A stretch of 64,000 nucleotides of DNA from Nitrospira sp. (lineage in GTDB: Bacteria; Nitrospirota; Nitrospiria; Nitrospirales; Nitrospiraceae), in NCBI GenBank assembly GCA_016715825.1, contig JADJXO010000001.1, positions 1,177,001 through 1,241,000 on the forward strand, in the 5' to 3' direction. Under the pieces are notes generated by a model, which was given only the letters and a program-made list of their open reading frames with translations, was not told the origin of the DNA and did not search any database. Each line of letters opens with the position of its first letter. The first letter of the stretch is position 1. This document shows, in pieces, positions 17,733 through 28,280 of this stretch. Position numbers and translations under genes: made by a program.

Positions 17733-19169
17733 ATGCGAGCAAAAATCCTGATTGTCGACGACGACCCTGATATCCTCCTCAGCTTGCAAAACCGAGTCAG
17801 TTTTATGGGGCATGACGCGCTGACTGCCACGAATGGCAAGGATGCGCTGCGAGCGATTCAAGAAGAAGAGCCGGATCTGGTCCTATTGGATCTTGAGCTT
17901 CCGCTGCTTTCAGGTCTGGACGTGTTGAAACAGATCAGCGAGACCTCCGTTCGTCAGGACGCTCCTGATCAAGATACATCGCAGAACTCAACTACCTATA
18001 CGACTCCCCTTATCGTCATGTTGACGGCCTATGGCACGATTGAGCGCGCGGTGCAGGCCATGCAGCTCGGCGCCTTCGACTTCGTGCCGAAGCCCTTCAC
18101 CTCCGATCACTTGACGGTGGTGATCAAGAAGGCGCTGGACACCGTCATGCTGTACCGGCATGTCGCAACGCTCCGCAAGGAAGTGGATGTCCAGTTTGAG
18201 TCTGTCCTCACAACCAACAAGCAGATGGGCGCACAACTGGCGATCGCTAAACAGGCGGCCTCCTCACCCGTCACCGTGTTGTTGCTCGGCGAGACCGGGA
18301 CCGGCAAAGAAGTAGTGGCTCGCGCCGTTCATCGATGGAGCCCTCGTTCAGCCAGGCCGTTTGTCGCCGTCAATTGCGCGGCATTCCCCGAAAACTTGCT
18401 GGAGAACGAGCTCTTTGGTCATGAAAAAGGCGCGTTCACCGGAGCCATCAAACGGGAGCCCGGCAAGATTGAAATGGCCGAAGGCGGCACGCTGTTCCTT
18501 GACGAGATCGGCGACATGCCGCTCACCATGCAAAGTCATCTCCTGCGGGTGCTCAACGATAAGACATTCTATCGAGTCGGTGGAGCACAGGAAGTACGAG
18601 CCGACGTACGATTCATCGCCGCCACCAACAAAGACCTTGCACAGGCGATTCGTCAAGGAACATTCCGTGAAGACCTCTATTTTCGTCTTGCCGTCATCAC
18701 AGTAACCTTGCCTCCTCTCCGTGAACGACTCGACGACCTGCCTGCCCTCGCAGAGCACTTTCTCACCCAACCAGGAAAGTTCGGTCTCAACAGGCGCTGC
18801 GTCCTGAGCGACACCGCACTCCATGCACTCCGGAGTTACCGCTGGCCCGGTAATGTTCGTGAGCTGGAGAACGTGCTGACTCGTGCCATGGTCTTGTGTC
18901 CCGGCGACACGATCGGACCTGAGCATCTCGCATTGACCACTACGACTCCCCCTCCGACAAACCAAGCGGCCAACACCGATATCATCTTCTTCTCCTATCA
19001 CCAGAGCATGGACGCCTATGGCCAAAGGCTGATTGAGGAGGCTCTGCGGAGAAACGGCTGGAATCAGACCAAAGCCGCCGCCGAGCTGGGCCTACAGCGA
19101 ACGTACTTGACCAAGCTACTCCGGCAAAAACAGATCTCCCCGAAACCGCCGACGACTCTCTCCGACTGA
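17733..19169 (+). CDS. NtrC-family sigma-54-dependent response regulator
   Basis: The 478-residue product follows a ribosome binding site (GAAAGGATGAGG). The receiver domain has the acidic pair in ILIVDDDPD and the phospho-acceptor Asp at 53 (LVLLDLELP). The AAA+ domain has Walker A GETGTGKE, the sigma-54 contact loop GAFTGA and LFLDEIGDM. A C-terminal Fis-type helix-turn-helix (NQTKAAAELGLQRTYL) ends the protein. This family binds paired palindromes 100-200 bp upstream of sigma-54 promoters. The G(A/T)ATC-N6-GATTC pairs in this window are candidate targets. All parts appear functional. Confidence 0.92.
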   Translation: MRAKILIVDDDPDILLSLQNRVSFMGHDALTATNGKDALRAIQEEEPDLVLLDLELPLLSGLDVLKQISETSVRQDAPDQDTSQNSTTYTTPLIVMLTAYGTIERAVQAMQLGAFDFVPKPFTSDHLTVVIKKALDTVMLYRHVATLRKEVDVQFESVLTTNKQMGAQLAIAKQAASSPVTVLLLGETGTGKEVVARAVHRWSPRSARPFVAVNCAAFPENLLENELFGHEKGAFTGAIKREPGKIEMAEGGTLFLDEIGDMPLTMQSHLLRVLNDKTFYRVGGAQEVRADVRFIAATNKDLAQAIRQGTFREDLYFRLAVITVTLPPLRERLDDLPALAEHFLTQPGKFGLNRRCVLSDTALHALRSYRWPGNVRELENVLTRAMVLCPGDTIGPEHLALTTTTPPPTNQAANTDIIFFSYHQSMDAYGQRLIEEALRRNGWNQTKAAAELGLQRTYLTKLLRQKQISPKPPTTLSD

Positions 19170-19862
<693 letters not shown>

Positions 19863-19930
19863 ACGTGTTACAGGTAAGTCACTGATCTCTACAATAGCCC
19901 ATCGCATGTGCGCCCGGAACCGTGGGGGAC

Positions 19931-20566
19931 TTATGCGACGGAGTCAGTGTTCGCGTGATCCTCCAGCCATACACGCATTTGCACAAATGCCTTTGCCCGG
20001 TGACTCATACGATTCTTTTCTTCAATCGTCAACTGAGCCAGCGTCTTGCCGAATTCCGGCACGAGAAACACCGGATCATACCCGAACCCACGATCTCCAA
20101 TCGGCTGTTCGGTGATCACTCCTTCTAGAGTACCCTGTGTGACATGAACATCGCCACTAGGAAATGCAATCGCGGCAACCGTCAGAAATCGTGCCTTCCG
20201 CTTCGCTGCCGGAACGCCTGTGAGCTCTTGAAGGAGCTTCCGACAATTATCTTCGTAGGTGGCATGCTCTCCGGCATAGCGTGCCGCATAAACCCCTGGT
20301 CGGCCTTGCAGTGCGTCGACTTCCAACCCAGTATCATCGGCCAGCGCAGGGACTTGTGTAACCTTGGCGATCTCTCTTGCTTTTTTCATCGCGTTCGCTT
20401 CGCAGGTCGCCCCGTCTTCCTCAACCTCCGGCGCGGTGGGAAAGTCCGCCAATGTTCGGATGCGTATGCCGATTCCTCCGAGCAGAGCCCCAAGCTCTCG
20501 CCCCTTATCTGGGTTACGCGTAGCAAGCACAATCTCGCTGACAGACTGATCAAGCAAGCGCACCAA
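19931..20566 (-). CDS. rdgB: XTP/dITP diphosphatase (RdgB/HAM1)
   Basis: The 211-residue product matches the family in length and motifs: EIVLATRNPDKGREL for the triphosphate-binding start, PALADDTGLEVDAL for the metal/nucleotide site, and IGDRGFGYDPVF near the end. The enzyme hydrolyses dITP and XTP to monophosphates and so keeps deaminated purines out of DNA. The start overlaps the end of rph by 17 bp, a common rph-rdgB arrangement, so the two are probably co-transcribed. Confidence 0.95.
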   Translation of the reverse strand: MVRLLDQSVSEIVLATRNPDKGRELGALLGGIGIRIRTLADFPTAPEVEEDGATCEANAMKKAREIAKVTQVPALADDTGLEVDALQGRPGVYAARYAGEHATYEDNCRKLLQELTGVPAAKRKARFLTVAAIAFPSGDVHVTQGTLEGVITEQPIGDRGFGYDPVFLVPEFGKTLAQLTIEEKNRMSHRAKAFVQMRVWLEDHANTDSVA

Positions 20567-21293
20567 TCAATTCTTTCTGAATGGCCGTTAGCCGTTCGAT
20601 CGCCTGCCACCCCAAGGTCAAAAACTCGTCCATGTCCTGCTTGGCAAACGGGGTGCGTTCCGCAGTTCCTTGCACTTCAACATACTGCCCTCGACCGGTC
20701 ATCACCAAATTCATGTCCACTTCCGCCATGGAGTCTTCGGTGTATGCTAGATCCACCATCACTTCTCCGCCCACCTTTCCAACACTAATCGCGGCTAGGT
20801 AGTCGGTCAGCGGAATTGTTTTCAGTAAATCCTTCTTTTTCAACACGGCACAGGCATCTGCCAACGCAATGAATGCGCCGGTAATGGACGCCGTTCTCGT
20901 CCCACCATCGGCCTGAATCACGTCGCAATCGACCCAAATGGACCGTTCTCCCAGCTTCGATAAATCCGTCACGGAGCGCAGGGCGCGCCCGACCAGACGC
21001 TGGATTTCCAAGGTTCGACCGCCTTGTTTGCCTTTCACAGCCTCTCGAGGGGATCGGTCATGGGTCGCCCGCGGTAACATAGCGTACTCCGCCGTAACCC
21101 ATCCCGTTCCTTTTCCCTTCAAAAAAGGAGGGACCTTCTCCTCAACCGAGGCCGTACAGATGACCTTCGTATCCCCCATTTCGATGAGCACCGCCCCTTC
21201 CGCATGTTTCGTGAAGTTCCTCGTCACTTTTACGGGACGGACCTGATCTTTCCGCCGTCCATCGAAGCGCACTAACCCGGAGATTCCACTCAT
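20550..21293 (-). CDS. rph: Ribonuclease PH
   Basis: The 247-residue product has standard RNase PH length. Visible signatures include RFDGRRKDQVRPV at the N-terminus, YAMLPRATHDRSPREA for the active-site strand, the RTLEIQRLVGRALR helix, WVDCDVIQADGGTRTAS, and GTAERTPF near the end. It trims tRNA 3' ends by phosphorolysis. It is the first gene of the rph-rdgB pair. Confidence 0.96.
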   Translation of the reverse strand: MSGISGLVRFDGRRKDQVRPVKVTRNFTKHAEGAVLIEMGDTKVICTASVEEKVPPFLKGKGTGWVTAEYAMLPRATHDRSPREAVKGKQGGRTLEIQRLVGRALRSVTDLSKLGERSIWVDCDVIQADGGTRTASITGAFIALADACAVLKKKDLLKTIPLTDYLAAISVGKVGGEVMVDLAYTEDSMAEVDMNLVMTGRGQYVEVQGTAERTPFAKQDMDEFLTLGWQAIERLTAIQKELIGALA

Positions 21294-21747
21294 GTTCTTT
21301 TACCCTTTCCTCAATAACTAGGGTGCGAATTATAGTGAAGGCTCTGAGAAATCGCAAACGACCTATCGCATGAGTATCCCTGATAGAACACGGAGTGCCG
21401 AAAGCCCACCCACTCGCGTAGATGTACGGAACCAGTCCGTCGGATTTGGCGAAATCTGTACAATCCCTTGACGTGCCTGCGGCTCCTGGCATAGTGAAGG
21501 GAGAGAACCCATGCATAACGCAGAACGCCACACAGTCTATCCAGATGGAGCACTTTCATTATTCCTCACCTGGAACGACGATTGGTCCAGGATCGCGACA
21601 ATGAACCTGCCTAGGTAGGAGTTGATGGCACAAACGCCGCCTACCCAAGTACACACCGTACCACCGTTAAGTTTGACGCCAATGCGCCGATAAGGAAGAA
21701 GAAACGAGACAATCCTCGGCCCCAACCAGACACACACGATTCGACTC
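21294..21747. other. Intergenic region with promoter-like site and a 35-codon ORF
   Basis: A sigma-70-like pair, TTGACG and CATAGT with about 16 bp between, lies near 21469-21496. It is followed by GAAGGGAGAG and an ATG at 21511 that opens a 35-codon ORF (MHNAERHTVYPDGALS...) closing at 21618. The ORF resembles no family I know and may be a leader of the HD-GYP gene at 21748. Nothing else is seen. Confidence 0.3.
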
Positions 21748-22890
21748 ATGGCAATACTTCTGGATCAGACCACCCACCAAGCGCTCCTCGATAATCGCAA
21801 TATCCTGGTCGTCGATGACGAAGAACCGATCCGCCGCCTCCTCGCCTATCTGCTCCAATCCCATGGCTACCATGTAGAAGGTGCTGGAGACGCACGAGAG
21901 GCTCGACAAAAGCTCGAAGAGCAAGCATTTGCGTTGATGCTCTGCGATGTCAACATGCCCGGAGAATCCGGCATGGACCTGGTTCGCCACGCTCTGGCTG
22001 AGCACACGCATACAGCCGCAATTATGGTCACAGGGCTCGACAGCTCGGTACTCGCTAACGCCGCGCTCGAGGTCGGCGCCTTCGGGTACATCGTCAAGCC
22101 TTTTGAATCGAACGAAGTGCTGATCGACGTCGCAAATGCGCTCCGCCGCCGCCGGCTCGAAATGGAAAATCGCCAGCATCGTGAGAATTTAGAAGATATC
22201 GTCCGTACAAGAACCCTCGCACTCCAGCAAGCGCTGGACTGGCTTGAACGAACTGAAAAAGAGCTACGCCTGTCCCGGGAAGAGACCATTCAGCGACTCG
22301 CCATTGCAGCCGAGTTCAGGGACCATGCTACCGCCAAGCACATTCAGCGCATGAGCCACTACTGTGAGTTGCTCGCGCGCAAAGCCGGGCTCTCTCCCGA
22401 TCGATGTGATCTGATTCGCACGGCTAGTCCCATGCACGACATCGGCAAGATCGGCACTCCGGATCATGTACTCTTGAAGCCGGGAAAGTTCACGCAGGAG
22501 GAATTTGGTGTGATCGCACAGCATGCGGAAATCGGCTACCGCATCCTGAGTGGGTCGGATGCGGAACTGCTGAAAGTCGCAGCGGTGATCGCTTACACTC
22601 ACCATGAACGGTTCGACGGCACCGGATATCCACGGGGGTTACAGGGCGATACCATTCCGATTGAAGGCCGCATCGCGGCCATCGCCGACGCCTTTGATGC
22701 ACTCACCACACGGCGTGTCTATAAACCGGCCTTTGAGATGAGCCACGCGATTGAACTGATGCTCAAACACCGAAGCGAACACTTCGATCCGGAATTATTA
22801 GACGTCTTCGTCGCCTCGAGCGACGAACTCACGCGAATCCATAAACAGTACGCAGACCCAGTCAATCCGAATCCCATCAACGAACTATGA
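21748..22890 (+). CDS. RpfG-like response regulator with HD-GYP phosphodiesterase domain
   Basis: The 380-residue product has an N-terminal receiver domain (NILVVDDEEP; phospho-acceptor Asp in LMLCDVNMPGESG) and a coiled linker (~150-185). The C-terminal HD-GYP domain has HDIGKIGTPD and HHERFDGTGYPRGLQG. All metal-binding and GYP residues are present, so c-di-GMP hydrolysis to pGpG or GMP is expected. No partner kinase gene is adjacent. Confidence 0.9.
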   Translation: MAILLDQTTHQALLDNRNILVVDDEEPIRRLLAYLLQSHGYHVEGAGDAREARQKLEEQAFALMLCDVNMPGESGMDLVRHALAEHTHTAAIMVTGLDSSVLANAALEVGAFGYIVKPFESNEVLIDVANALRRRRLEMENRQHRENLEDIVRTRTLALQQALDWLERTEKELRLSREETIQRLAIAAEFRDHATAKHIQRMSHYCELLARKAGLSPDRCDLIRTASPMHDIGKIGTPDHVLLKPGKFTQEEFGVIAQHAEIGYRILSGSDAELLKVAAVIAYTHHERFDGTGYPRGLQGDTIPIEGRIAAIADAFDALTTRRVYKPAFEMSHAIELMLKHRSEHFDPELLDVFVASSDELTRIHKQYADPVNPNPINEL

Positions 22891-23032
22891 TCGGCATCCG
22901 ACATTTCGCACATCTGCTTGGTTCTTGACAATTCATTGACCGATAACCGCCTCACTCCTATACTTTTTCAAGCTTTCCAAAACAGGGGCCCGTATCGTGG
23001 CATCGAGGGTGACGAGAGAAGGAACGGTGGGT

Positions 23033-23539
23033 ATGCCGAAAAAGTTGACATCGGTTCGCAAGCGTCCCCGGGTTCGAAATTGGATCGCCTATACCTGCGA
23101 AGCGCTGGTCGCCTCCGGCGCCATGCCGACTTGGGAAGCTGCCACCTACCTGACTGAAAACTTGTTCGGGGAAAAACCGAATCCGCGTCTCCTAACCCCG
23201 TCCAACCCTCACGAGGTCACCGCACAATTGCTGCACCGTCTCTATGAACCGATCCTAGAAGCGGCTGCCCGGGACGCCGGGCTTCCCGCTGCTTCTACAG
23301 TCCATATCTTCACCGACATTAGTCTTACCGGTCACTCCGCTGTCCTGGTCGTTTTGTTCCATGAACGAGATCAACCTCAAACTCTCGTGATGTTGGATGC
23401 TGTCAAGGCCTGGGATCTCGTGTTTCAAGACGCCGAGTCATTCAACCTGTGGGCTGAAGAACGCTACAAGCAGCTTGTCGATGCTTTACGGAGCGCGATA
23501 GTGGATCTAGGAGTAGATGTGCTCAAGCCGGCAGTTTAG
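23033..23539 (+). CDS. Hypothetical protein
   Basis: ATG 23033 is preceded by GAAGGA; an in-frame GTG at 22997 is the alternative. The ~168-residue product is basic at its N-terminus (KKLTSVRKRPRVRN) and then mixed alpha/beta, with no signal peptide or membrane helix. I do not recognise the family. It stands alone between the HD-GYP gene and a strong hairpin at 23716-23740. Confidence 0.6.
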   Translation: MPKKLTSVRKRPRVRNWIAYTCEALVASGAMPTWEAATYLTENLFGEKPNPRLLTPSNPHEVTAQLLHRLYEPILEAAARDAGLPAASTVHIFTDISLTGHSAVLVVLFHERDQPQTLVMLDAVKAWDLVFQDAESFNLWAEERYKQLVDALRSAIVDLGVDVLKPAV

Positions 23540-23715
23540 CGTCATCACCGTCTGTGCTCACCTACACTTCCTCTCCTCTCTCACCCGCATCGACAAGGCC
23601 AGGAACACACTAACACAGCACCCTTGCTCCACGGCTGTGGGAGCCTACATCCTTCAAGGATAAGTGGCATAGTCGAGCGGAGAACATGTTTGGATGAGCG
23701 AAGCGAGACAGGTCT

Positions 23716-23740
23716 CCCGCCTGGGTTTGCCCCAGGCGGG
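23716..23740. terminator. Hairpin between convergent genes
   Basis: CCCGCCTGGG and CCCAGGCGGG form a perfect 10-bp stem around a 5-nt loop. It sits between the end of the hypothetical gene (+) and the end of the cupredoxin gene (-), so it could terminate transcription from both sides. There is no long T-run. Confidence 0.55.
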
Positions 23741-23754
23741 ACAGTATCAACTAT

Positions 23755-25755
23755 CTACTGCACCGGACCTGGATCTTTCTGCTTCGAAGTCAGCTGCTTT
23801 TTCCAGTAATTGCAGTCTTTGCCTTTACAGTTCTTGACCCATTGCTGGACCCAACCGTTGTAGACATTTGGAACAGCCAGGACGCCCTGACCACCCATGC
23901 CGGGGTTACCAATCACCGTATCGTCCTGTACGGCCGACGCCGTCCCAGCCAGCAGCACACGTCCGACAATGGCGGCATTGCTCGGATCGCCATCCATATC
24001 GGGATCAGGGTCCACCACGAGCATCACGTTGCTGAACTTGTTCGCGATATAGGCATAGTAGCCGCCCCCTACCTTTGCGCCGTACTGCACGCCATGGCAA
24101 CCTGGGTCACAAGGCAACATCGCCACAACCTTGTCCGTTTTGGTATCAACGATCGTAATGGTAGCGGTCAACGTATTAGCCGTGACCATGTTGGTTCCAT
24201 CCGGACTCACCGGCGTCTGAATGGGTAGCGCCCCGACAAAATTTTGAATTTCACCTGTGATCGGATTGTAGCTATTGCTCCCCCCATCTGGGATATCATT
24301 TAATAAATTGATGGTTTTAATTACCGTATTCGAATTCATATCAATGACAGTGATCGTGCTATCAAGAAAATTGGTCACGTAATACTTGCTCGAATCCGGC
24401 ATCATGCCCGTGGCGATCGGGACAGCGCCCGTATTATTCGTTGCCTGGATGGCACCGGCCGGAAAGTTATACAGTGTCGAGGTATTGATATTTTCATTGG
24501 GCGTCACCATTTTATCCCCGGTCGAACTCATCCAATGACCATGAGGATGGGTGGCGTTAATAATGTCGGAGTTATCTACTGGTGCATGTGTCATCGGGAT
24601 ATCACGAAGAAATTGGTTTGGACCTGCGCCATTTCCACCCGCAAAGGCGTTAAATTCTCGTACGTTATTGCCACCGTTCTGTGCCACATGCACGTAATCA
24701 TTATTGGCTCTCGTCATCACATGTGAGGGAGCGGGCCCCGCGTTCAGTTCCCTGATGAACGCACCGGTCTTTCTATCAAACACCGCCACTCGCTCGTCAA
24801 ACCATTGGGTCTGATAGATCACCTTCTGATCTCGATCCGTCCACATGTTGTGGGGATGATTCATATTGGTCTCTGGGAGTGCAATCTTCCTCGTCAACGC
24901 CCACGTCTTTCCGTCAATGACCGTTGCTGCTCCCGGCTTGGATTTGCCTGCCGTCAATTCAAACTGCGTATCGATCCAGATTTCACCCACTCCTGCAGTT
25001 GTCGGGTTAAATAATTTATTTGCGTCATCCGTGAGATCAACGGTCCCAATCGAAAGCACCGCGGAAAGATCAGAAACCGGGATCGCGTTTCCATCAACAT
25101 CGTGCACAATCACCGGGACAGCCGGAAAAGCTGGTGTCCACGTGGTCTTCGTGTAATCTTTCCAATTCCCCGGATCCGTGATGATGAAGAAGGTGCGCAA
25201 GAGGCGGATCGCTAAGTCGCTGAATGTCGGAACCGTAATATTGTTAACCAGTGTAATCGTTTTGCCGAGATCCAATTCCGGCGTAGCGGGATCATCCACG
25301 ATGACACCCGCGAACATATAGACGTGGATGTCACAGATGAAGACGTACAAACCTGGCTCCGTCAACTTCACAGTGGCCACCCCCCCCGGTGCCGGGTTGA
25401 GAAAATCGATGGCCGCCTTGAATGGCATATTTGAGGCACCCGTGGGCCAAATCAAGCTCAGCACCGTATGGATCGTGCTGGCTTCTGCGCTAAACGTGGG
25501 AAACCCCACCGTTTCTCCGGGGCGAATGACGGCGAGGGACCTCTGCTGAGCCCCTCCAATGGATGCAGGCACACACCCGATTCCAGATGCCGAATTGCCT
25601 GTATTCGAACAGGTAAAAAAGTTTCCCGGCCTGTCTCCAGCCTCGAATGAGACGACAGGCTCATCGGGAGCAGGAGCCTGAGCGTGGGCCATGCCAGCCA
25701 TGCCCCACGCCACCAGCATACCGAGTGCAGCCAATAAAAGATGTCGTGTTTTCAT
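23755..25755 (-). CDS. Cupredoxin-YVTN beta-propeller fusion protein, exported
   Basis: The 666-residue product has a signal peptide ending AHAQA. An N-terminal plastocyanin-like domain follows, with a candidate copper His in STIHTVL (~95) and a C-x2-H-x2-M cluster in ICDIHVYM (~153-159). The rest is a seven-bladed YVTN-type propeller with repeated blades (KTWALTRKIALPETNM, SKYYVTNFLDSTITVIDM, TIVDTKTDKVVAML). Such proteins are periplasmic and can relay electrons or bind metals. It lies 59 bp downstream of the multicopper oxidase gene on the same strand, so it may be its electron partner (inference). The catalytic centres of nitrous-oxide or haem-d1 nitrite reductases are not apparent. Confidence 0.75.
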   Translation of the reverse strand: MKTRHLLLAALGMLVAWGMAGMAHAQAPAPDEPVVSFEAGDRPGNFFTCSNTGNSASGIGCVPASIGGAQQRSLAVIRPGETVGFPTFSAEASTIHTVLSLIWPTGASNMPFKAAIDFLNPAPGGVATVKLTEPGLYVFICDIHVYMFAGVIVDDPATPELDLGKTITLVNNITVPTFSDLAIRLLRTFFIITDPGNWKDYTKTTWTPAFPAVPVIVHDVDGNAIPVSDLSAVLSIGTVDLTDDANKLFNPTTAGVGEIWIDTQFELTAGKSKPGAATVIDGKTWALTRKIALPETNMNHPHNMWTDRDQKVIYQTQWFDERVAVFDRKTGAFIRELNAGPAPSHVMTRANNDYVHVAQNGGNNVREFNAFAGGNGAGPNQFLRDIPMTHAPVDNSDIINATHPHGHWMSSTGDKMVTPNENINTSTLYNFPAGAIQATNNTGAVPIATGMMPDSSKYYVTNFLDSTITVIDMNSNTVIKTINLLNDIPDGGSNSYNPITGEIQNFVGALPIQTPVSPDGTNMVTANTLTATITIVDTKTDKVVAMLPCDPGCHGVQYGAKVGGGYYAYIANKFSNVMLVVDPDPDMDGDPSNAAIVGRVLLAGTASAVQDDTVIGNPGMGGQGVLAVPNVYNGWVQQWVKNCKGKDCNYWKKQLTSKQKDPGPVQ

Positions 25756-25813
25756 AGTGTCTTCCTTTAGGGTTTCAAGCGTTTCATCTGTGTTGACACT
25801 TGGTGTTTTCGTT

Positions 25814-27816
25814 TCAGTGGACGTGAAGCTCCGACATCATCCCGAACGTGGCATGAGGAAGGATGTGACAATGGAACAGCCACCGCCCTAGTCCTCCCCC
25901 CTTCGACTTTTTTGCAGTCGGCCGATCGTCCAAGGAAACCCGAAACGTGAAGGTATAATTCGCAGGTACGTCCATGATGTCCCGAAACTCATGATACGGG
26001 AATTCATAGATCGGTCCGGTGGTGCCAGCGTGTGGAGCCAGTTTCGTGGGCTGAAACGAAAACCCATGCAAATGAAACGGATGGTGCGCCCCCGTCGTAT
26101 TGGTCACCGTGAGTTCCAATGTATTCTCAAGGGTTGCATGACGGGCTGAGGCTAGGAAAAAAGGATAGCCACCGCTGGCCAGACCATCTTTACCGAGACC
26201 CGTGAAGTCTCTCGGCATCGGGACCCCGTCAATCGACGCCTGAAACGCGCCGCTGTTGGCCCAGAAGGTCAGCTGGATGTCTTTATTCGTCGATCCATCT
26301 TCACCCTTGGAAGGGGCAAGAAGATTATCTGGTGCTGCACCGAGCACCTTGACCGAGGCTCCCACCTTTGTAAGTAGAGGATCCCCCGCCTGTTTTACCA
26401 ACGACGGAGATGTGACCGGGCTACCACTAACTTTCAGGTGCATCACCGGCACTGTCGGGGTCCAGGAGTAGGTGGCTTCCACCCGCTCGAAATCCTCTGT
26501 CCAGAGGGTCAGAGCGCCTGTGGCGTTCTCCGGAATCGCCGCTACCACATCCGCACGACCGGCAGGCGGAACCAAAATCTCGCCCTGCCCATATTTAAAA
26601 TCAAACTCGCCGACGATGCCCCCTCTAGTACCGCATGATCGAGCAATCCTCCTTCTCCACCGATTCGAAGCAGGTTGACTTGTGCCCCACTACTGGTGGT
26701 CAACCGAAGGCGCATGTAACGGACCGGCGAGGGATTCACGATCTGCAATCGCAGTCCCTGACCTGCCTGGACCTCAAGTGCATTTGCCAACACACTCGAT
26801 GAAGGATCCGCTGGGGCACTAGGAGTCCCTCCCCTTGCATCAACCTGTACGCCGTTGGTCAAGACCGTAAACCCTTCACTCATACGACCAGTCAAGCTGG
26901 GAGCTTGAATGTTCGGAACGTCTCCGGCCTGGTAGAGACTCGGTGTATACACTCCATTGGCATCCCGCGGCTCCACTTCACACAGGATGAGCGGAGACTG
27001 ATTCAAATCATCATTTGAGTAGTTGATCTCCCATGCCTCAACGCCACTCACGTGCGGCAGATCACCAGCAAATGTAGCCGGGTTGGTCCCCGTTCCCGGA
27101 GCATTGCAGACCGTGATATCGCTGAGCACCAGCGTCTTGGTTTGTTCTGCCGACGGGATCACACCATGATTCCGGAGTTGTGCTTCATGTCCCTGATTAT
27201 CTTCAACAATGATCGACCCGTAGAGTCCTTTGGCCACTTGATTGGTCGAAGAGTGATGATGTGGGTGGTACCAGAAGATCCCCGGCCGGCTGACGATGAA
27301 ATCGTAGACGAACTTCCCCCCTTTGGGGTCCACTGCAGGCTGAGTCACTTCCGTGCCGTCACTGGCATTGTTCAACTCGATGCCATGCCAGTGAATACCC
27401 GACACATTTGCCTCTGGATCCAAACCTGACTTCTCGAGGTTATTCACAAAATGGACGATGACCCGGTCTCCCACCTTAAGCCGAAACTCCGGACCAGGGA
27501 TGCCAGGCTGCGTGCAGTCACTCAGCTGCTTGTCTGAGCAGCTCTTAAACGCCATCCCGTTCGCCGTCACATCCGGACTGCCAGGCGAAGCAATATTGAC
27601 GGTCGCCTCGTCTGCCACAATCCATGTCTCGACGATGGTTGGATCATTATTCGCGTCTTTAACCTGTGGAACCTCATACGGCCCAACTCCAGTTGTGGCC
27701 AGTGCCGATTCTTTACCGGACACGAACAACATGACCGCCAAGATGGCCACGAGACATGCCTTCCACGTACTTACGTTTTCGACGTTCGCCGAATGACCTG
27801 GTAACCCTTGAGTCAT
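25814..27816 (-). pseudogene. Three-domain multicopper oxidase, one frame change
   Basis: Two adjacent frames make one enzyme of about 667 residues. The first (27816 down to about 26620) has a signal peptide and copper motifs HWHG and FWYHPHHH. The second (about 26620 to 25814) has HPFHLHGF and the type-1/trinuclear motif LFHCHILPHATFGM with the axial Met. The break falls at a G-run on the coding strand (C-run at 26621-26625), where one extra G restores LEGGIVGEF across the junction. All four copper-binding motifs survive, so a sequencing indel is plausible. The family oxidises organic or metal substrates and reduces O2 to water. A sigma-54-type promoter and motif pair lie upstream. Confidence 0.8.
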
Positions 27817-28015
27817 AGTACATCTCCCTGGTTATAACCAATACGATCTGCTCAGCTGTTTGAAACGACCCCTTCCGCTCTACTACTACCCACTCACCGC
27901 GTCGCCCCAAACCGTGAACCACCACAATTGTGGTTTCAAAATATCCAACTTGGACTGGATGCACCTCACCCGCTACAAAGAACCGCCGGTCAAACCAGCT
28001 GTTTAGTGGGGTTAG

Positions 28016-28031
28016 AGCAAATTGTGTACCA
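28016..28031 (-). promoter_or_regulatory. Sigma-54-type promoter for multicopper oxidase
   Basis: On the minus strand the site reads TGGTAC-ACAAT-TTGCT, with one mismatch to TGGCAC-N5-TTGCW and exact spacing. The start would be near 28005. Motif pair C lies about 200-230 bp upstream. Confidence 0.55.
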
Positions 28032-28204
28032 TCAAGTGGTACCTGCGAGAACAAACGACCGTTCGATCAAGGGCAATGCTTCATGGGTCGTGGAAAAAGG
28101 ACGATACGCACACCCAGTGCAGTATTCGTAGGCCAGAGAGGTCTCGATGTGTCGCCGATCGGGCAAGCGGGTGGGATGATTCGTACTGTGCTTCAGAGAT
28201 ACAC

Positions 28205-28237
28205 GTATCTAATTCGATTCTGTATCCGATCAGATTC
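28205..28237. promoter_or_regulatory. Tandem 16-bp motif pair (site C)
   Basis: GTATC-TAATTC-GATTC (28205-28220) and GTATC-CGATCA-GATTC (28222-28237) have 17-bp periodicity. They lie upstream of the minus-strand sigma-54-type promoter of the multicopper oxidase. Confidence 0.6.
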
Positions 28238-28280
28238 AGCTCGAAGAAATGGAGGCTCTCACGCATGAGCGAGTGATCGT

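Larger units (their letters stand above)
27817..28280. other. Multicopper oxidase upstream region
   Basis: No gene is supported here. On the minus strand it holds a predicted 190-nt leader to ATG 27816 with a GGGAG ribosome site, a sigma-54-type promoter at 28016-28031 and motif pair C at 28205-28237. The NarL-type regulator gene ends at 28281. Confidence 0.5.

Noticed and set aside
18348..19025. 225-codon minus-strand ORF
   Set aside because: Antisense to the AAA+ and DNA-binding domains of the sigma-54 regulator.
20144..20788. 214-codon plus-strand ORF
   Set aside because: It is the antisense shadow of rdgB and rph, which are certain by motifs.
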